A DNA stretch of 64,000 nt from Pseudevernia furfuracea (taxonomy: Eukaryota > Ascomycota > Lecanoromycetes > Lecanorales > Parmeliaceae). Location of the stretch: NCBI GenBank assembly GCA_022315425.1, contig JAIUPT010000031.1, positions 62,001 through 126,000 of the forward strand, read 5' to 3'. Made by a program: the position numbers and the translations under genes. The notes beneath the pieces are model-generated. The model ran no database searches, was not told the DNA's origin, and saw only the letters and a list, made by a program, of their open reading frames with translations. This document shows positions 1-10,951 of the stretch, one piece after another; within the stretch, counting starts at the first letter, position 1, and the number at the start of each line of letters is the position of its first letter.

Positions 1-1786
1 GGTATACATTAACCAACGATACGAATAGCGCGAAAAGCACCCCGCTCTACGCGACATCACACCAGACACTATGACACGCATTGCCCATTTCGTGGATATG
101 GGGATCTGGGAAGCTTCTGAGAGGCTCTCCTGAGGGTGGAAAGCTACGGGAGGCAAATTGCGAAAGATGTGGACTCCAGTGAATAAGACAAGCTTGTGCC
201 TATTGTCTCCATGTCACGGTACATGTGCGGTCCATGTTGCAAGCAAGCCTGTTAGAAATGAAAATGAACCTTCAGCAAACCACTCTTAACCTTCTAAATC
301 AACCACGTGTAGTCCATGTATATCCGGCAACATTTACCATCTTCACAAGACATTCTTCTTCAAGACGCAAAGAGCAAGTAGCCCAGCACGCTGAGTGTAT
401 TCCCTCTATGTTGCATTCCATGGATACCTTCAAAGTTCTACTTGACCTCAGGTGCCAAATGTCATTCCAAGACCCGCCTCACTCCCTCATTACTTCTATT
501 CCGAATCTCAGCTCCTCGAAGCGCATGCAACAAAACGTCTCGCCACATTACGGAGATAGAAGACGTTGGTGTGTATGGTTCATCTGATTCGGTTGGTCGA
601 GTGCGAGCGAAGCTGCTTTGTGGCGTTCGCGTTGCATGGGGTTGCCGATTTTCCAACTATGCCAGGTAAAGGCGGCCATTTTGGTAGCAGAAAAATGGTG
701 CACCCACATGTGTCTTCTTGCCAAGACACCGTATCGTCCTCGCTAGGTGTGTGAAAGATTTTGGCAACGATCCCCACTGTACATTGTATTTGGTGGACCT
801 TCAGCGGTGCTTGCAACTTCGAAGGAGGGAAAGACATTCAGCAAGCGGGCCTGACAAAGAGCGCCGAGGAATGGTCTTGCAATCACAGTAGTCGAGACGC
901 TCCTTTTGAGACTTGTTCCAATAATCGGTTTTCTCGGTCTCGGTCCACTGCTTGGCGTGGTAGGCTATACTCGGTAGGCGATCAATCTGGAGTCCACGTC
1001 AGTGAACCATCAAGTCATTCTCATGCATACGAGGAAAGGTTTTGCGTTGTTCATGGGACTTGGAATCCAGTACAGAAGGCCTTGTCCTTGCGGCGCACAT
1101 ATCTCGTTGAGGGTCATTGCAATGACTTGGGCATGGGTGAGCATCTTTGGCATACCGCCGTAGTAAACTCGCAATCTGAGTTTCAACTATGGTCTCCCAG
1201 GGAGTGAAAGCGCTCGAGTTGGCTCATGTCTGTGGGAGGGACTGACATTGTAATGGTCAGAGAGTGATTTTTTGGGGTGAAAAATTATTCGAAATCTAAG
1301 TTGCCTCTTGAAACTAGGAATAAATCCAGAAGTTGAAGAGGTGGGTATGATATTTAATCTCTCTTTAATTTAGCTACGCATGATTTTGACAAGATTAAAT
1401 AAGCAACAAAGCCTTTATCAAAAAGCTACGCAGCAAGCTTCTTCTGACGTGTCGATACGGGATAAGATCATCATCAAATGCAAAACAGCCGGTGATAGCC
1501 CTTTTAAATATGAGGCTATAAGGCTGTACAGCGCGAAAAGTCCGGACAAATGATTATTCTCACGTTTGAAGGGGGGAAAAGGAGAAACAGCATCGTTAAC
1601 TTGAAGCGAACTTCTCCAGTGGACTAATATCCAACCATAATTGACCGCGCATAGTCTGCTATCTTCAAAAAATCGGTAGGTTGGATGACTTTTGCGCATA
1701 GCGCAAGTCGCAAATCACTGACGATATTGCTCTTAAATATCTGCGATACCCCAACAATTACCTCTCCACAAATATAGCAGTCAATT
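1..1786. other. Gene-poor left edge
   Basis: I see no gene I can support here. Short open frames occur on both strands, including a 148-codon frame at 761-1207 (+), but none shows a recognisable motif, signal peptide or credible exon series. On the minus strand, about 1035-1190 holds a roughly 50-codon frame that looks more protein-like than its surroundings and could be a gene relic. Bases 1250-1420 are AT-rich. Confidence 0.5.
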
Positions 1787-2472
1787 ATGTCCCTATTTGC
1801 ACAAAAGCGATGCTGGCTATATTGGTTCACCATCCTAATACATCTTATCACCCTTAGCCAAGCATTGATGCTACCTGTCAACAAATGTGACAACGGCGAA
1901 GTTCTGAGCGGTACCACCTCCGCCCACAAAAGCGCAACCATTTGCGCGCAGCCAAACACCTCACTTATTAGCCTACCCAGAAATACCACATCTCTGACTC
2001 AGCCCTCAAGGTAAAAACGTACAGCGCCGTGTCTTAGAATAAAGGAGGCCGTACCATCCCCCCAACTAACACTTCCAGCCTCTCCCTCCCCCCCGAACCC
2101 TTCCTCTACCGCATTGTCTCCACGCCCTACATAATAAAGTACACCAACTATGGCTTACCCATTCCCGAATCTGACGCCATCGAACTCCTCAGCACAGCGC
2201 AAGAAGAGCTTCTATACGAAATGAGCCACCTGCCCGACCATATCGACGTTTTTATTTCCCATACGCGTATCTGGGCCGAAGAATCTGCACGACTGACGAT
2301 AAAACCGGCGCCGATGAAGATGCGGCATAGTTCGTGCGGGTTGCTACTAGCTGGGATGATCGACTGCGGGGATGTGTATGGGTTTGTCGAGGCTGATGTG
2401 GAGTTTCTTAGTGTATTAGATGTGTCTAGGCTGTTGGGGAATGGGTCGTTGGTGCTGGATAGGTCAAATTGA
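1787..2472 (+). CDS. Putative secreted protein, 205 aa, unknown function
   Basis: Two exons, 1787-2010 and 2079-2472, joined across a 68-base intron with a GTAAAA donor, a CTAAC branch site and a TTCCAG acceptor. The joined frame is exactly 206 codons with the stop. The N-terminus (MSLFAQKRC, then a hydrophobic run ending LSQA) looks like a signal peptide, so export is likely. A TNGTT-type glycosylation site and three cysteines lie before the intron. The second exon has an acidic, Leu-rich stretch around ELLSTAQEELLYEM and a CGLLLAG...DCGDVYGFVEADVEF region. I recognise no family. The clean intron and frame continuity make a real gene likely even though its neighbours are decayed. Confidence 0.7.
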
Positions 2473-2676
2473 AGTAAAAAAGGAGGGAGTTTTCATGTCG
2501 CTTTCCTGTGTTTGGGTGGATTCTTGAGGGATGGAAAGAGTTGGCCATCCTTCGTTAAGTATGTATAGAGAATAAAACTCCACGCGAAAGCCCGAAAACC
2601 ATTTTTGTCTTTGTTCTTCAATTTGCGATCTTAACACCTCGAGAGGAGACTTCCCTACTCGTATTCAAATGTCCGC

Positions 2677-3616
2677 TTTTCCTCTCTCTTGATGCCGACC
2701 ACATTCTAAGAGAGCAAGGGATGTTAGCGTTGAACTGCTTCAACGAGAGCAAGAGGTAAATATACCACCAACCGCCTCAAAGAAAGCCGGATTGGAGAAG
2801 TAGCGGCTTATGAAAGCTGGGGAAGCCAAGTGTGTTACCAGAGACATGAGAATGAGATTGCAGACGATATCGTAGTGGTAGGCCGAGACTATACAGCCGA
2901 GGTAGGATCGCACGGCGATTAGCATGGCGAGGCCTATGATAAGCTGTTGGTCGCTGAAGCTGAGAATCATCACCTCTAGGATGCGGCGGAATCTCGCTCG
3001 GTATGGTCTCCTGTAGGTTGTCAGTCTCAGTTAGGTCCATTGGCTGATAGTGAGCAGTTACTCTTGTTTCCCCTCAAGTCTCTCCCGCCAGTTGTTAGGA
3101 TTAAAAAATTTCAAGAAATCGACATGCATGAGCGATCTGGCAAAGATTAGAGTCAACAGCGCTGTGACCTCGTAGGCCTCAACAACCTACAATCTGTCAG
3201 CTGGCGGGGCGGAGATATAGGTGGAAGAGATCAAGTAGTATACATCGATTCCGGCAACTTCAGGATTCGTCTCGAAGCCTCCAAGCCCCGGAGGATTGCA
3301 GTTGACCGCCTGGTTGGCGGCCCTGCATGTGTGCTGGGTGCTGATGCCGTTGAACTTTCTATTGCTCTTTGCAAGCCATTCCTGCCATGCTGGTTGCCGC
3401 CCGTCTACGTGTGTCCAGATCTCTTGGACGCGCCAAAGTGTTGAATGGCACCTTCGAATCAGAACCAGCCTTTTTGAGAAGAAGTATCACCGCTTGAGGC
3501 CACTTTTCGATCAGAACACTCGGTCCCGTAAAAGCAGCAACCACAGCCGCGTAGGTCATATCGATCGGGGCATCGTGACGGGATCGTTGTAGGTTGCAAC
3601 TGATGGCATCGCCCAC
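2677..3616 (-). pseudogene. Fungal multi-pass membrane protein, probable remnant
   Basis: Three minus-strand pieces belong to one gene. First, about 3460-3195 has frame ...QEIWTHVDGRQPAW then NPEVAGIDVYYLISSTYI. Second, about 3185-3062 runs VVEAYEVTALLTL. Third, about 3011-2740 runs RRILEVMILSFSDQQLIIGL followed by hydrophobic segments. The NPEVAGIGV-like and MILS-SDQQL-GLAIL motifs are typical of a widespread uncharacterised ascomycete membrane family, as I recall it. Likely introns sit at about 3060-3012 and 3196-3186, and a last one before a short exon ending at about 2677. I found no start codon in frame upstream of the QEIW exon: a TGA blocks it near 3488. The gene is therefore truncated or decayed, or has a 5' exon I could not place. 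Confidence 0.5.
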
Positions 3617-4846
3617 TCCCTGGTCTCAATCGAGATTAGAGGCGGCCACCCACAGAATATAAACATCTCTTCTCTTGGTGGTAACCATATCGGCTATCCG
3701 TTATCAGGTGCTTCAGTAGCCAACCTCTGGGGGCTCGCTTCTGAGAGATTTGACTAGGCCGTGCTTATGGGGCTCCTAGAGGGGGCATGGCTGTCTTTAG
3801 ATCCTATACGTTGAAGTAAGTGCTTCTATGGGTGCTGGAGGTCTCGTGGTCGATAGCGTAGGCAATGACAACAATTGTGCCAAAGTAATAGGGCCTATGA
3901 ATGAACAAATAGCTGACATTCTAAGAAGTGGGCTCTAACGGGGAATCGAGCAATCACTGAGCAAGCTAGAGCAGGTAAGATGAGGATTCAAGTCCAAGAT
4001 TGTCTCACTTGTTTCGAAAAATAACGCGTAATCTAAGGCGTCTCAGTTTTCGCAAATTTTCGCGTGTGAAGCGCGAACTCTGATACCTCATTAGTGGCCT
4101 TAATTCGCACGTGACAAATGAAACAACTGGACAACATGAGGCTATACAGAACTCGTAGATGTGATTGGGCCGTCCAACGCCAGGATTCTGAGCCAACAGA
4201 GGCCTGAGCAGGCGTGTTCTCGTACCCCAGCGCTAGAAAACTCCCATGCTTGTAGAAGCATAGACCTGGAGTGAAAAACGAAGCTATATACATGTAGAAA
4301 CGCCGTGAATACATGTAAAACAGGCGTGGGCGGGCGGGACGAAAGAATGCTATGCTCTGAAAGAGATCAATTCGAATGAAGAGCCAAACGCTGGTGGAAT
4401 GCAGCTACTTATGCTGCTCCCAAATGAGACCTGTCCCCTGCAAAGGACACGTCTACCAAATCCATGAATAGCATCAAAAACCCGCCATGCGATATGCGAT
4501 ATTAAGGCCCACTAACCCCCTGTCAAGCAGGGTCAAATATACATTTTTGGGCGTGCTTTAAGTACTTCGAGTTGTATATATGACTATTATACTAAGTACA
4601 CAACGTGGATAACATAATGTGGAGCTTAGGATGAGATTCTGGTGGTTGTGCACCCAAATTTGATACAGGATGTTTTTGAATTCGCACTCGATAGCGCCAA
4701 GTGCACCGCTCCGACGCGGTCTCTCTTGTATTCTCTTGGTCATCGATTACCCGTCTCTGAATTCGGTACGGTTCAAAATACAATGCTTTTGCACATCTTA
4801 TTCTTTGGTTAGAAGCCACAGCCTGATGGCGAAAAGTCTCCGCGCC
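3617..4846. other. Intergenic, no supported gene
   Basis: Only short unrelated open frames occur on both strands. No repeat or RNA was recognised. Confidence 0.5.
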
Positions 4847-6316
4847 TTCCCAACGATCCAGACCTGTTCACTTACACTTCAGGGCGGTACAACGAGAAAC
4901 ACAGGCTATCGTAGCGGTCTATGAAATTAAATGCGCAGGCATTGAAGTCATTGCGAAAATACCCTGCAGCATTTCTGTTCCAGAGCGCCTAGCAACAGGC
5001 AGTGAGATTGCAATAAGGGACTTCTTACTCAGTAAAGGACTACCAGTTCCCAAAATTCATGCCTGGTCTGCAGACAGCAACAGTTTCGTCGGCGTTGAGT
5101 ATATCATCATGCATAAGGCGCCAGGAAAACACTAGGAGACCGTTGGGTTCATCTCACGCAGAAAGAAAGAGCCCGTCTCAACAAAATATTCATGATGGTT
5201 TGTAATAAGGCGAAAAACAAACAAGACTCGGAAAGAAGCTTCTTGATCTCCGCCTTGACGCTTTGCCACCAAAATTGCAGTTAGATCTGCAGGCTCCTGT
5301 GAACTCAGATATGGAAGGCAATACTGGTCGATTTCTGTACTGGGCCGACAACAGACTATATGTTTGGGCTTGGAAGGCGTAGTCAGCTTTATATCCATCG
5401 AGGACCAAGTCAGTATTTCCAACAGCCCTCACTTCAGATTACTAATGCCCGTGGCTTGCTAGGTGCAAATTTAAGCGACTATAGTAGGTCAATCGGTGAT
5501 CGAGAGCTCACTCGCGCTCGCAATTTTGGCGAACCACAAGGCCTTGAATTTCTCCCGTAACACTTTCGTAAAAGGTCAAATATCGCCAAGTGTTTACGTA
5601 GATCCGTTGGAAAAGTATATGTCTCTAGCTCACACACTGGGTTTCGCTGACTAGAATGCAGACCTCAACCCCGCAAACGCCTTCATCTCAGACTCCTTTG
5701 AAGTTTCTTGTTTAATAGACTGGCAGCATACTACAGTCCTACCATTCTGTCTGACGGCCGGCGCACCTCCAATGTTCAAGAACCCAGATCCGTAAGCTCC
5801 AGCAGATTTCAAACAACCCTCCCTTGCTACCAACTGTTCGTCTCTCCCACCCAATGAAAAGTCTTTCGCCGACAAACTCCATCGCAGAAGGATACTCTTC
5901 TGGATGTACATTGTTTGCACTGGACACAATAATCCCGATCACCGAGCTGTGCTTCGCATGCCTATAATCCATCTCCGCCAAGAGCTGGTCGATCGAGCTG
6001 GACGAACGTGGGCTGGCGACTACATAACGCCCAAAGGCTTACTTATCCGGGCTATCAAACACTGGGATCAGCTTGCCCTTAACATTGATGACTACCCGAT
6101 CCAGTTCAGCGACACAGGAAGGAATAAATTTTCCATATCGAAGACGACTGGGTCAAAATGAATATACTGGTGGAGCACTGGCGTAGCCACTTGTTTTATG
6201 TGGGTCAAGACGGGTGGGTCAGCAACGAAATCTTTCGGGATGCTGTGGAGGAAAATCGAGAATTGAAAGAGATGTGGCTGGGCAAGGGGGAGGACGATGA
6301 GGATCGAGAGGGTTGA
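4847..6316 (+). pseudogene. Aminoglycoside phosphotransferase (APH) family protein, decayed
   Basis: Pieces in all three plus frames align in order with the common fungal APH-domain protein (kinase-like fold, substrate unknown). Piece 1 is DPDLFTYTSGRYNEK near 4850. Piece 2 is RLATGSEIAIRDFLLSKGLP with a PKIHAWSAD motif near 5000. Piece 3, GDRWVHLTQKERARLNKI near 5135, needs a one-base shift after the PGKH motif. Piece 4 is GLGRRSQLYIHRGP and SIGDRELTRARNFGEP near 5360-5530. Piece 5, near 5660-5760, has NADLNPANAFISD and LIDWQHTTVLP, corresponding to the catalytic-loop and DWQ regions. Piece 6 is the C-terminal GQDGWVSNE...ENRELKEMWL ending at 6316. In-frame stops interrupt the gene at about 4911, 5653 and 5789, besides the frameshifts. 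The loss is clear; when it happened is not. Confidence 0.85.
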
Positions 6317-7076
6317 GAAAGGGTGGCCTTTCCAGGATCGGGAGGAATTGATCAGCGTTGATATCGAAGACCTTTTCGTGAACTCCGAACGGCTTGACTA
6401 GGCTCACTGATCTTGACCTTGCGACGTAACATTTTACGGAACAAAATGGCAGTCCGCAGCCAGTCTCTAAGGCCAGGTGCAGGTTCGTTAGCACCAGCTC
6501 TTCCCCCTTTCTCCCCAGCGTTTCCCAGCGATAGTGCTCACCCCTCACTTCAAGAAGCGACGCACGTCCAATAATGTCAGCCGCTGTCTCCTCACGCAAT
6601 TCTGTTGACTGAGCAGACGGGTGTATAAATATCATCGTAAATTTCCTTCGCTTTGAAAAGATATGAAATGACCAGACAACACCTCATAATTATCTGTCTC
6701 AACAAGGACTAGCTAAGTTGTACCGCTACAGCCAGCCCAAGAAAAGAGCACGGTGCAAGGACATGAAACAGCGAATTAGAAGACACGATCCCATACTTAT
6801 CACACTCATCAAATTATTAAGCATCAAAGATACCGACTGCATGTGACAATAAAGAAATGTGGCCTGTTCCCGCAAGCAGAAAAGAAATCTTCAACACCCT
6901 TCTCATCCGAATCTTCCATCTCAACTACCGCCGCTTGCCCTCCAAACACCTTCTGGTGTTATCTCACTGGGATAAGTTGACTGAGATCATTTTCAGGAGA
7001 AACCTGCGAGGTCGCCGTCGCAGCCAGTTTCACTGCCGATATATCAATCATCAATGTACGGCTCATGAAATCTTTC
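6317..7076. other. Intergenic between two pseudogenes
   Basis: A 138-codon minus-strand frame (6635-6219) overlaps the end of the APH pseudogene. It has no recognised motif, so I do not call it. Nothing else was seen. Confidence 0.45.
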
Positions 7077-8468
7077 TTATGAATCAGTGTCGGAAGCAGT
7101 ATCTTCTTCCGAAGATATTCGATTGTCAATGTCGCCATTTTTTTCCAAAATTTGTTGGAAGATCTCTCCAATACGGCTTGACCATCTCACAGCTGTCAGG
7201 CGCCGTGGTTCTTGGATGCCGCTGTATAGATGATTGTCGTGGTGGATTGTATTTATCATTGCAAGCAACTCGTTGCGACTTCTCTTAGATATCTCGTATG
7301 GTCGGAAGTTGTTAATTCGAGGGTAACCTGGGTATACCTGTGAGAATCGCGGCCGCCCTTGGCAAAAACCATCTCTTCGAGAGCTTGCAACTCTGGTGAT
7401 GGTTTCAGCCAACTCCGAATTATGTACAAGGGGGACTTTTCATGGCTAAAAGACATCCTTAGTTTCCCGTAGACGGCGAAATGTCCTGGCATCATCGAGT
7501 GAACGTCTGCCCCGTTTTCGAGGAATTTTTTCGCTATCATTACAAAGGCCGATGGGCCAAATCCCACACCCCAGGGTTCTCTTCTTAGCAAGAGCCCCCA
7601 GACAGTAGTCGAGAAATCATTGATGTAGGTGTTTGGATTTCCGCCACGACTCAAAAGTTCGGCCATAAGATTAAATATTCTTAAAAGCCCCGTTCGGGAG
7701 TCAAACTGCGGTCGCCTCAAGTTTAGAGCCAGTATAGAACAGCATAGCAAGTAGCTCGCATAGTCCTTGTCAAGATCCTTCCGTTGCAAGCCAATAATCT
7801 CGGAAACATAGCAAGCTAAACCTGAGGAAGCTGCATGTCCAAGAAAATCGACTGACCTATCGAAAACAAATGTTGGCTCGCTCCTGGCTGAATAGAAGGA
7901 GTCCGGGGAGCCTGATCGTGAGATCGTTGTGGAAGAAAGGTACCAATTAGATATTTCATTCTCCCGGAAAGCCACACCCCATCGCGTAGACCAATGTGAT
8001 GTTGGAGATACAACATAATGACGCTGGTGTACAGTCGCTAGAGTGTGGTCTATATCTTCACACAGTGACACATCCGCAGTACCAGTCGCCCACTCGACCA
8101 AGGCGACATTCTGCATGATTTGTCCAACAAAGTCACGGGCGACAATGTCTACGTAGCAATCACGCCGAGCATCAACGTGAAACTTGGCCCAAGAACCAGC
8201 GTCTTTCTCAGGTTTAGTATCCATAGGGCAATCTCTTCTGGAAATCTCAGCAAGACAAGTTTGGCAAGTAGTGCCCGAACGTAAATAGAATGAGGACCGG
8301 AAGATGATTGGATGTTTGCCTCAAGAAAACGTTGCCCTTGCTCATTGTGGCGTGTTGGAATATATGACAGCTATGAGGTCTTGTATTGGGTGGCTAATAG
8401 AACGACTCTATTGCATGACTATGTAGAATACATGTGGTGGACAAGAAGGAAGAGAAGGAGAAGGATAG

Positions 8469-8601
8469 TGTTAGAAAATGTGGCAAACAGCCCTACTAGC
8501 TAGTGGCTTGGCACGGCACTCACATACATGTATTCTACCTTCCTACATAGACACTCCTTAGTCCACTCAATATCAGTCGTCTAGACCCCCATTATTCAAC
8601 A
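8469..8601 (+). repeat. TRIM left LTR
   Basis: 133 bases, starting TGTTAGAAAATGTGG and ending ATTATTCAACA. It is near-identical to 9602-9734; I see only small differences close to the end (GTCTAGACCCCC versus GTTCCAGACCCC). Confidence 0.9.
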
Positions 8602-8681
8602 GGTTATGAGGCCCGGTTGCCTTACCAGCTTCTAGGGAGTGACTCCGTGCCGCTTAACAGGACGAACACGATATCCGTTAG

Positions 8682-9313
8682 CCGAAGGAGGAGTGCTACT
8701 AACTAACAATTCCTGAGCCTGCTAGGCATTACCGACTATCCGACCGTCGACCGAAGGAGGAGTGCTACTAATCGACGCGAGTTGAGAAGGTCAAAAGGGA
8801 GTAAATCAGATCCTTCCTTGTCAACTAAGGTTGACGAAGCCTGCATGTGGTAATGGCATCTTTGGGAGCAAACATCAGACACAGATACTTCCTCGCTCAT
8901 CACGAAAGCTCGCTGTTAGGCAGGGGGCAGCACGAATCGACATCAAATAGTGAGCCTGCTACAATGGCAATCTGAACACCGAATAGTGAGCCTGCTACAA
9001 AGGCAGTCAATGTACGATCTCTTCACTGAGTATTTCGGCAACACACATAGTGAGCCTGCTACCAAATGGCACATTCGATTCATACATTACTCTCTACGGG
9101 AATGGCAAGAGCTTGGGATGCACAGGGCAATTCTACAGTGCATGACTCCAAGCCAGGCTGCCATGGTGTTGGGGAGGATAACACACATACATGCGATTTG
9201 GATTTCTTCGATTCTTTCCTCGGTGGTGTACGGCTCTGGAATACCCTGGGTACTCAGTCAGGGGGAGTGGTTTCTGAGCAGGGGGAGTCATTGGACTGAG
9301 CACCAGGGGGAGT
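8682..9313 (+). repeat. Three short repeat families inside the TRIM
   Basis: CCGAAGGAGGAGTGCTACTA occurs at 8682-8701 and 8751-8770. AGTGAGCCTGCTAC occurs three times, at 8949-8962, 8985-8998 and 9049-9062. The GGGGGAGT core of the polypurine tract occurs three times near 9260, 9280 and 9306, and once more at the right LTR edge. The repetition suggests slippage or template switching during reverse transcription. Confidence 0.75.
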
Positions 9314-9601
9314 CACTGTGCAGAATACTCGCCTAGGGACTTCAAAATGGCTCAAATCCTCCAGAAACGACATCAGGCTTATCGATAAGCTCCATACCTC
9401 ACTATTCTACATGCAACCTTCTCACTGGTCCGGTATCAGCATTCTTCAGCTCAGGAGTCTCTTTCTCGACAACTACCTTACTAATTCTGATTATTGACGG
9501 CTCCGGAAGATCGTCTACACTGTCACTACCTTCGATACATGTCTGCTTGCGATTCGGGTATCACTGTCGTTGTCGGTGGCTAGGTGCTGTTCGAGGGGGA
9601 G

Positions 9602-9734
9602 TGTTAGAAAATGTGGCAAACAGCCCTACTAGCTAGTGGCTTGGCACGGCACTCACATACATGTATTCTACCTTCCTACATAGACACTCCTTAGTCCACT
9701 CAATATCAGTCGTTCCAGACCCCATTATTCAACA
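9602..9734 (+). repeat. TRIM right LTR
   Basis: Direct repeat of 8469-8601, ending ATTATTCAACA. It is followed by the duplicated GATAG and the second half of the older solo LTR. Confidence 0.9.
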
Positions 9735-10756
9735 GATAGACAAGAGTCGCCCACTAGCGCCACGCTAAAAGGCACGCTAGTGCGGGCGGAACGGCCTATG
9801 ATTGGCTGAATTGCCCATTGTGGCGTAAGAATTCGAGAGCGGTCCGGTGGATGAAGTCAACATGTGCGCATCTCTCATAAAAGGACATCTTAGCTGCCTC
9901 TGGAGAGCATGTGTCACGAATGTGCAAAGTCAAGTGATTACCGAAACGTTCGCGTCTTCCTTCTTCAGAGTCTTCGTCCTCTGGATGGACCTCCAGAAGC
10001 CCTGCACAGATTATTGGAATTCTTCTTTGGGTTCTTTCACTGAAAAGTAGAGCGTCTCGAATGGATATCTCAGACAAGCAGTCAAATCCATTATACAGTG
10101 CAAGAGCAACGTCCAAAAGAGATTGGGTCAAATTTGCAAGTCCCATCTGGAATAGTAGGGCAGCATCTCTACGGTAAATCTCATCGATGTTGCTCAACAT
10201 CTTTGCATACAGGGCTTCAATTTCGGAAGGTGTCGACTCGATTCGCGTCTGCAGTTGCATCAAAGTGTCATCGTTCTTAAGGCCTTTAATCAGCGCCTTG
10301 ACCACCAGTTCAACCCAAAGAAAAACCCCCTGTGCCTTTGACGTGACGCGGTCCAAAACCTGAGACGTGTCATTCGCGGACTCCGCCTGCAACCACGGCT
10401 GAAGTTTATCCGACACATACATCCTGATATCTGGCTCTGTCAGATCCTGCAATCTAAGCGTCGCGCATGGGCTAAAGGCTTCGGTGTACGATCGATCTGG
10501 CCGACTTGACACGCAGACCTTAACGTCAGCTGACTGCATCTTCTCAATCACCGCAATTGCTGCATCTGGCTCTCCGCTAATCTCGTCTAACCCGTCTATG
10601 AATATGCAAATGCGACAATATTCTTGCGCTTGGCGGATCACGCTTTGAAAAGTGGTTTGAAGCCTGCGTTCAGTCCAAGCTGCGATTGGTTCACACTTTT
10701 GTAGACCATCCTTTGTAGGTCCCAGAGCAGACTGGTTGCTACACGATAAAGGTATC

Positions 10757-10951
10757 TGTTGGAATATATGACAGCTATGAGGTCTTGTATTGGGTGGCTA
10801 ATAGAACGACTCTATTGCATGACTATGTAGAATACATGTAGTGGACAAGAAGGAAGAGAAGGAGAAGGATAGACAAGAGTCGCCCACTAGCGCCACGCTA
10901 AAAGGCACGCTAGTGCGGGCGGAACGGCCTATGATTGGCTGAATTCCATCA
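10757..10951 (+). mobile_element. Solo LTR copy 2
   Basis: 195 bases from TGTTGGAATATATG to GAATTCCATCA, with TGTTGGA/TCCATCA near-inverted ends. It is flanked by the 5-base duplication GTATC (10752-10756 and 10952-10956). No internal retrotransposon sequence is present, so it is a solo LTR left by recombination, or an element too small to code. It sits between the Walker A and Walker B parts of the NACHT pseudogene. TGTTGGAATATATG starts are familiar to me from fungal Copia-type LTRs; that assignment is from memory. Confidence 0.85.

Larger units (their letters stand above)
8469..9734 (+). mobile_element. Non-autonomous LTR retrotransposon, TRIM type, 1266 bp
   Basis: Two 133-base direct terminal repeats, each TG...CA, bound a roughly 1.0 kb interior. 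A 5-base target duplication GATAG lies at 8464-8468 and 9735-9739. The sister solo LTR at 10757-10951 keeps the uninterrupted site (AAGGATAGACAAGAG), which proves insertion into the earlier LTR. A purine-rich polypurine-tract candidate (GAGGGGGAG, 9592-9600) abuts the right LTR, and the sequence just after the left LTR (from 8602, GGTTATGAGGCCCGG) is a candidate primer-binding site. The interior has no gag, protease, integrase or reverse-transcriptase motif, so movement would depend on an autonomous partner. Confidence 0.88.
8353..9820 (+). mobile_element. Solo LTR copy 1, split by a TRIM
   Basis: The left part (8353-8468) begins TGTTGGAATATATGACAG. The right part resumes at 9735 and runs to about 9812-9820. 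The two halves together match the 10757-10951 copy almost base for base as far as GGCTGAATT. Flanks: TGGCG precedes the element at 8348-8352 and follows it at 9821-9825. The last bases (GCCCATTG) differ from the CCATCA end of the sister copy. The host sequence on each side is NACHT coding sequence. Confidence 0.8.

Noticed and set aside
761..1207. 148-codon plus-strand open frame
   Set aside because: No domain, signal peptide or exon partner, and the composition looks random.
8950..9336. 128-codon open frame inside the TRIM
   Set aside because: It spans the internal short repeats and shows no gag or pol motif, so it is chance coding potential.
10757..10951. Reading this insertion as an intron of the NACHT gene
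   Set aside because: It has TG...CA ends, a GTATC target duplication and a near-identical second copy at another position of the same gene. These are transposon features, not splice sites.
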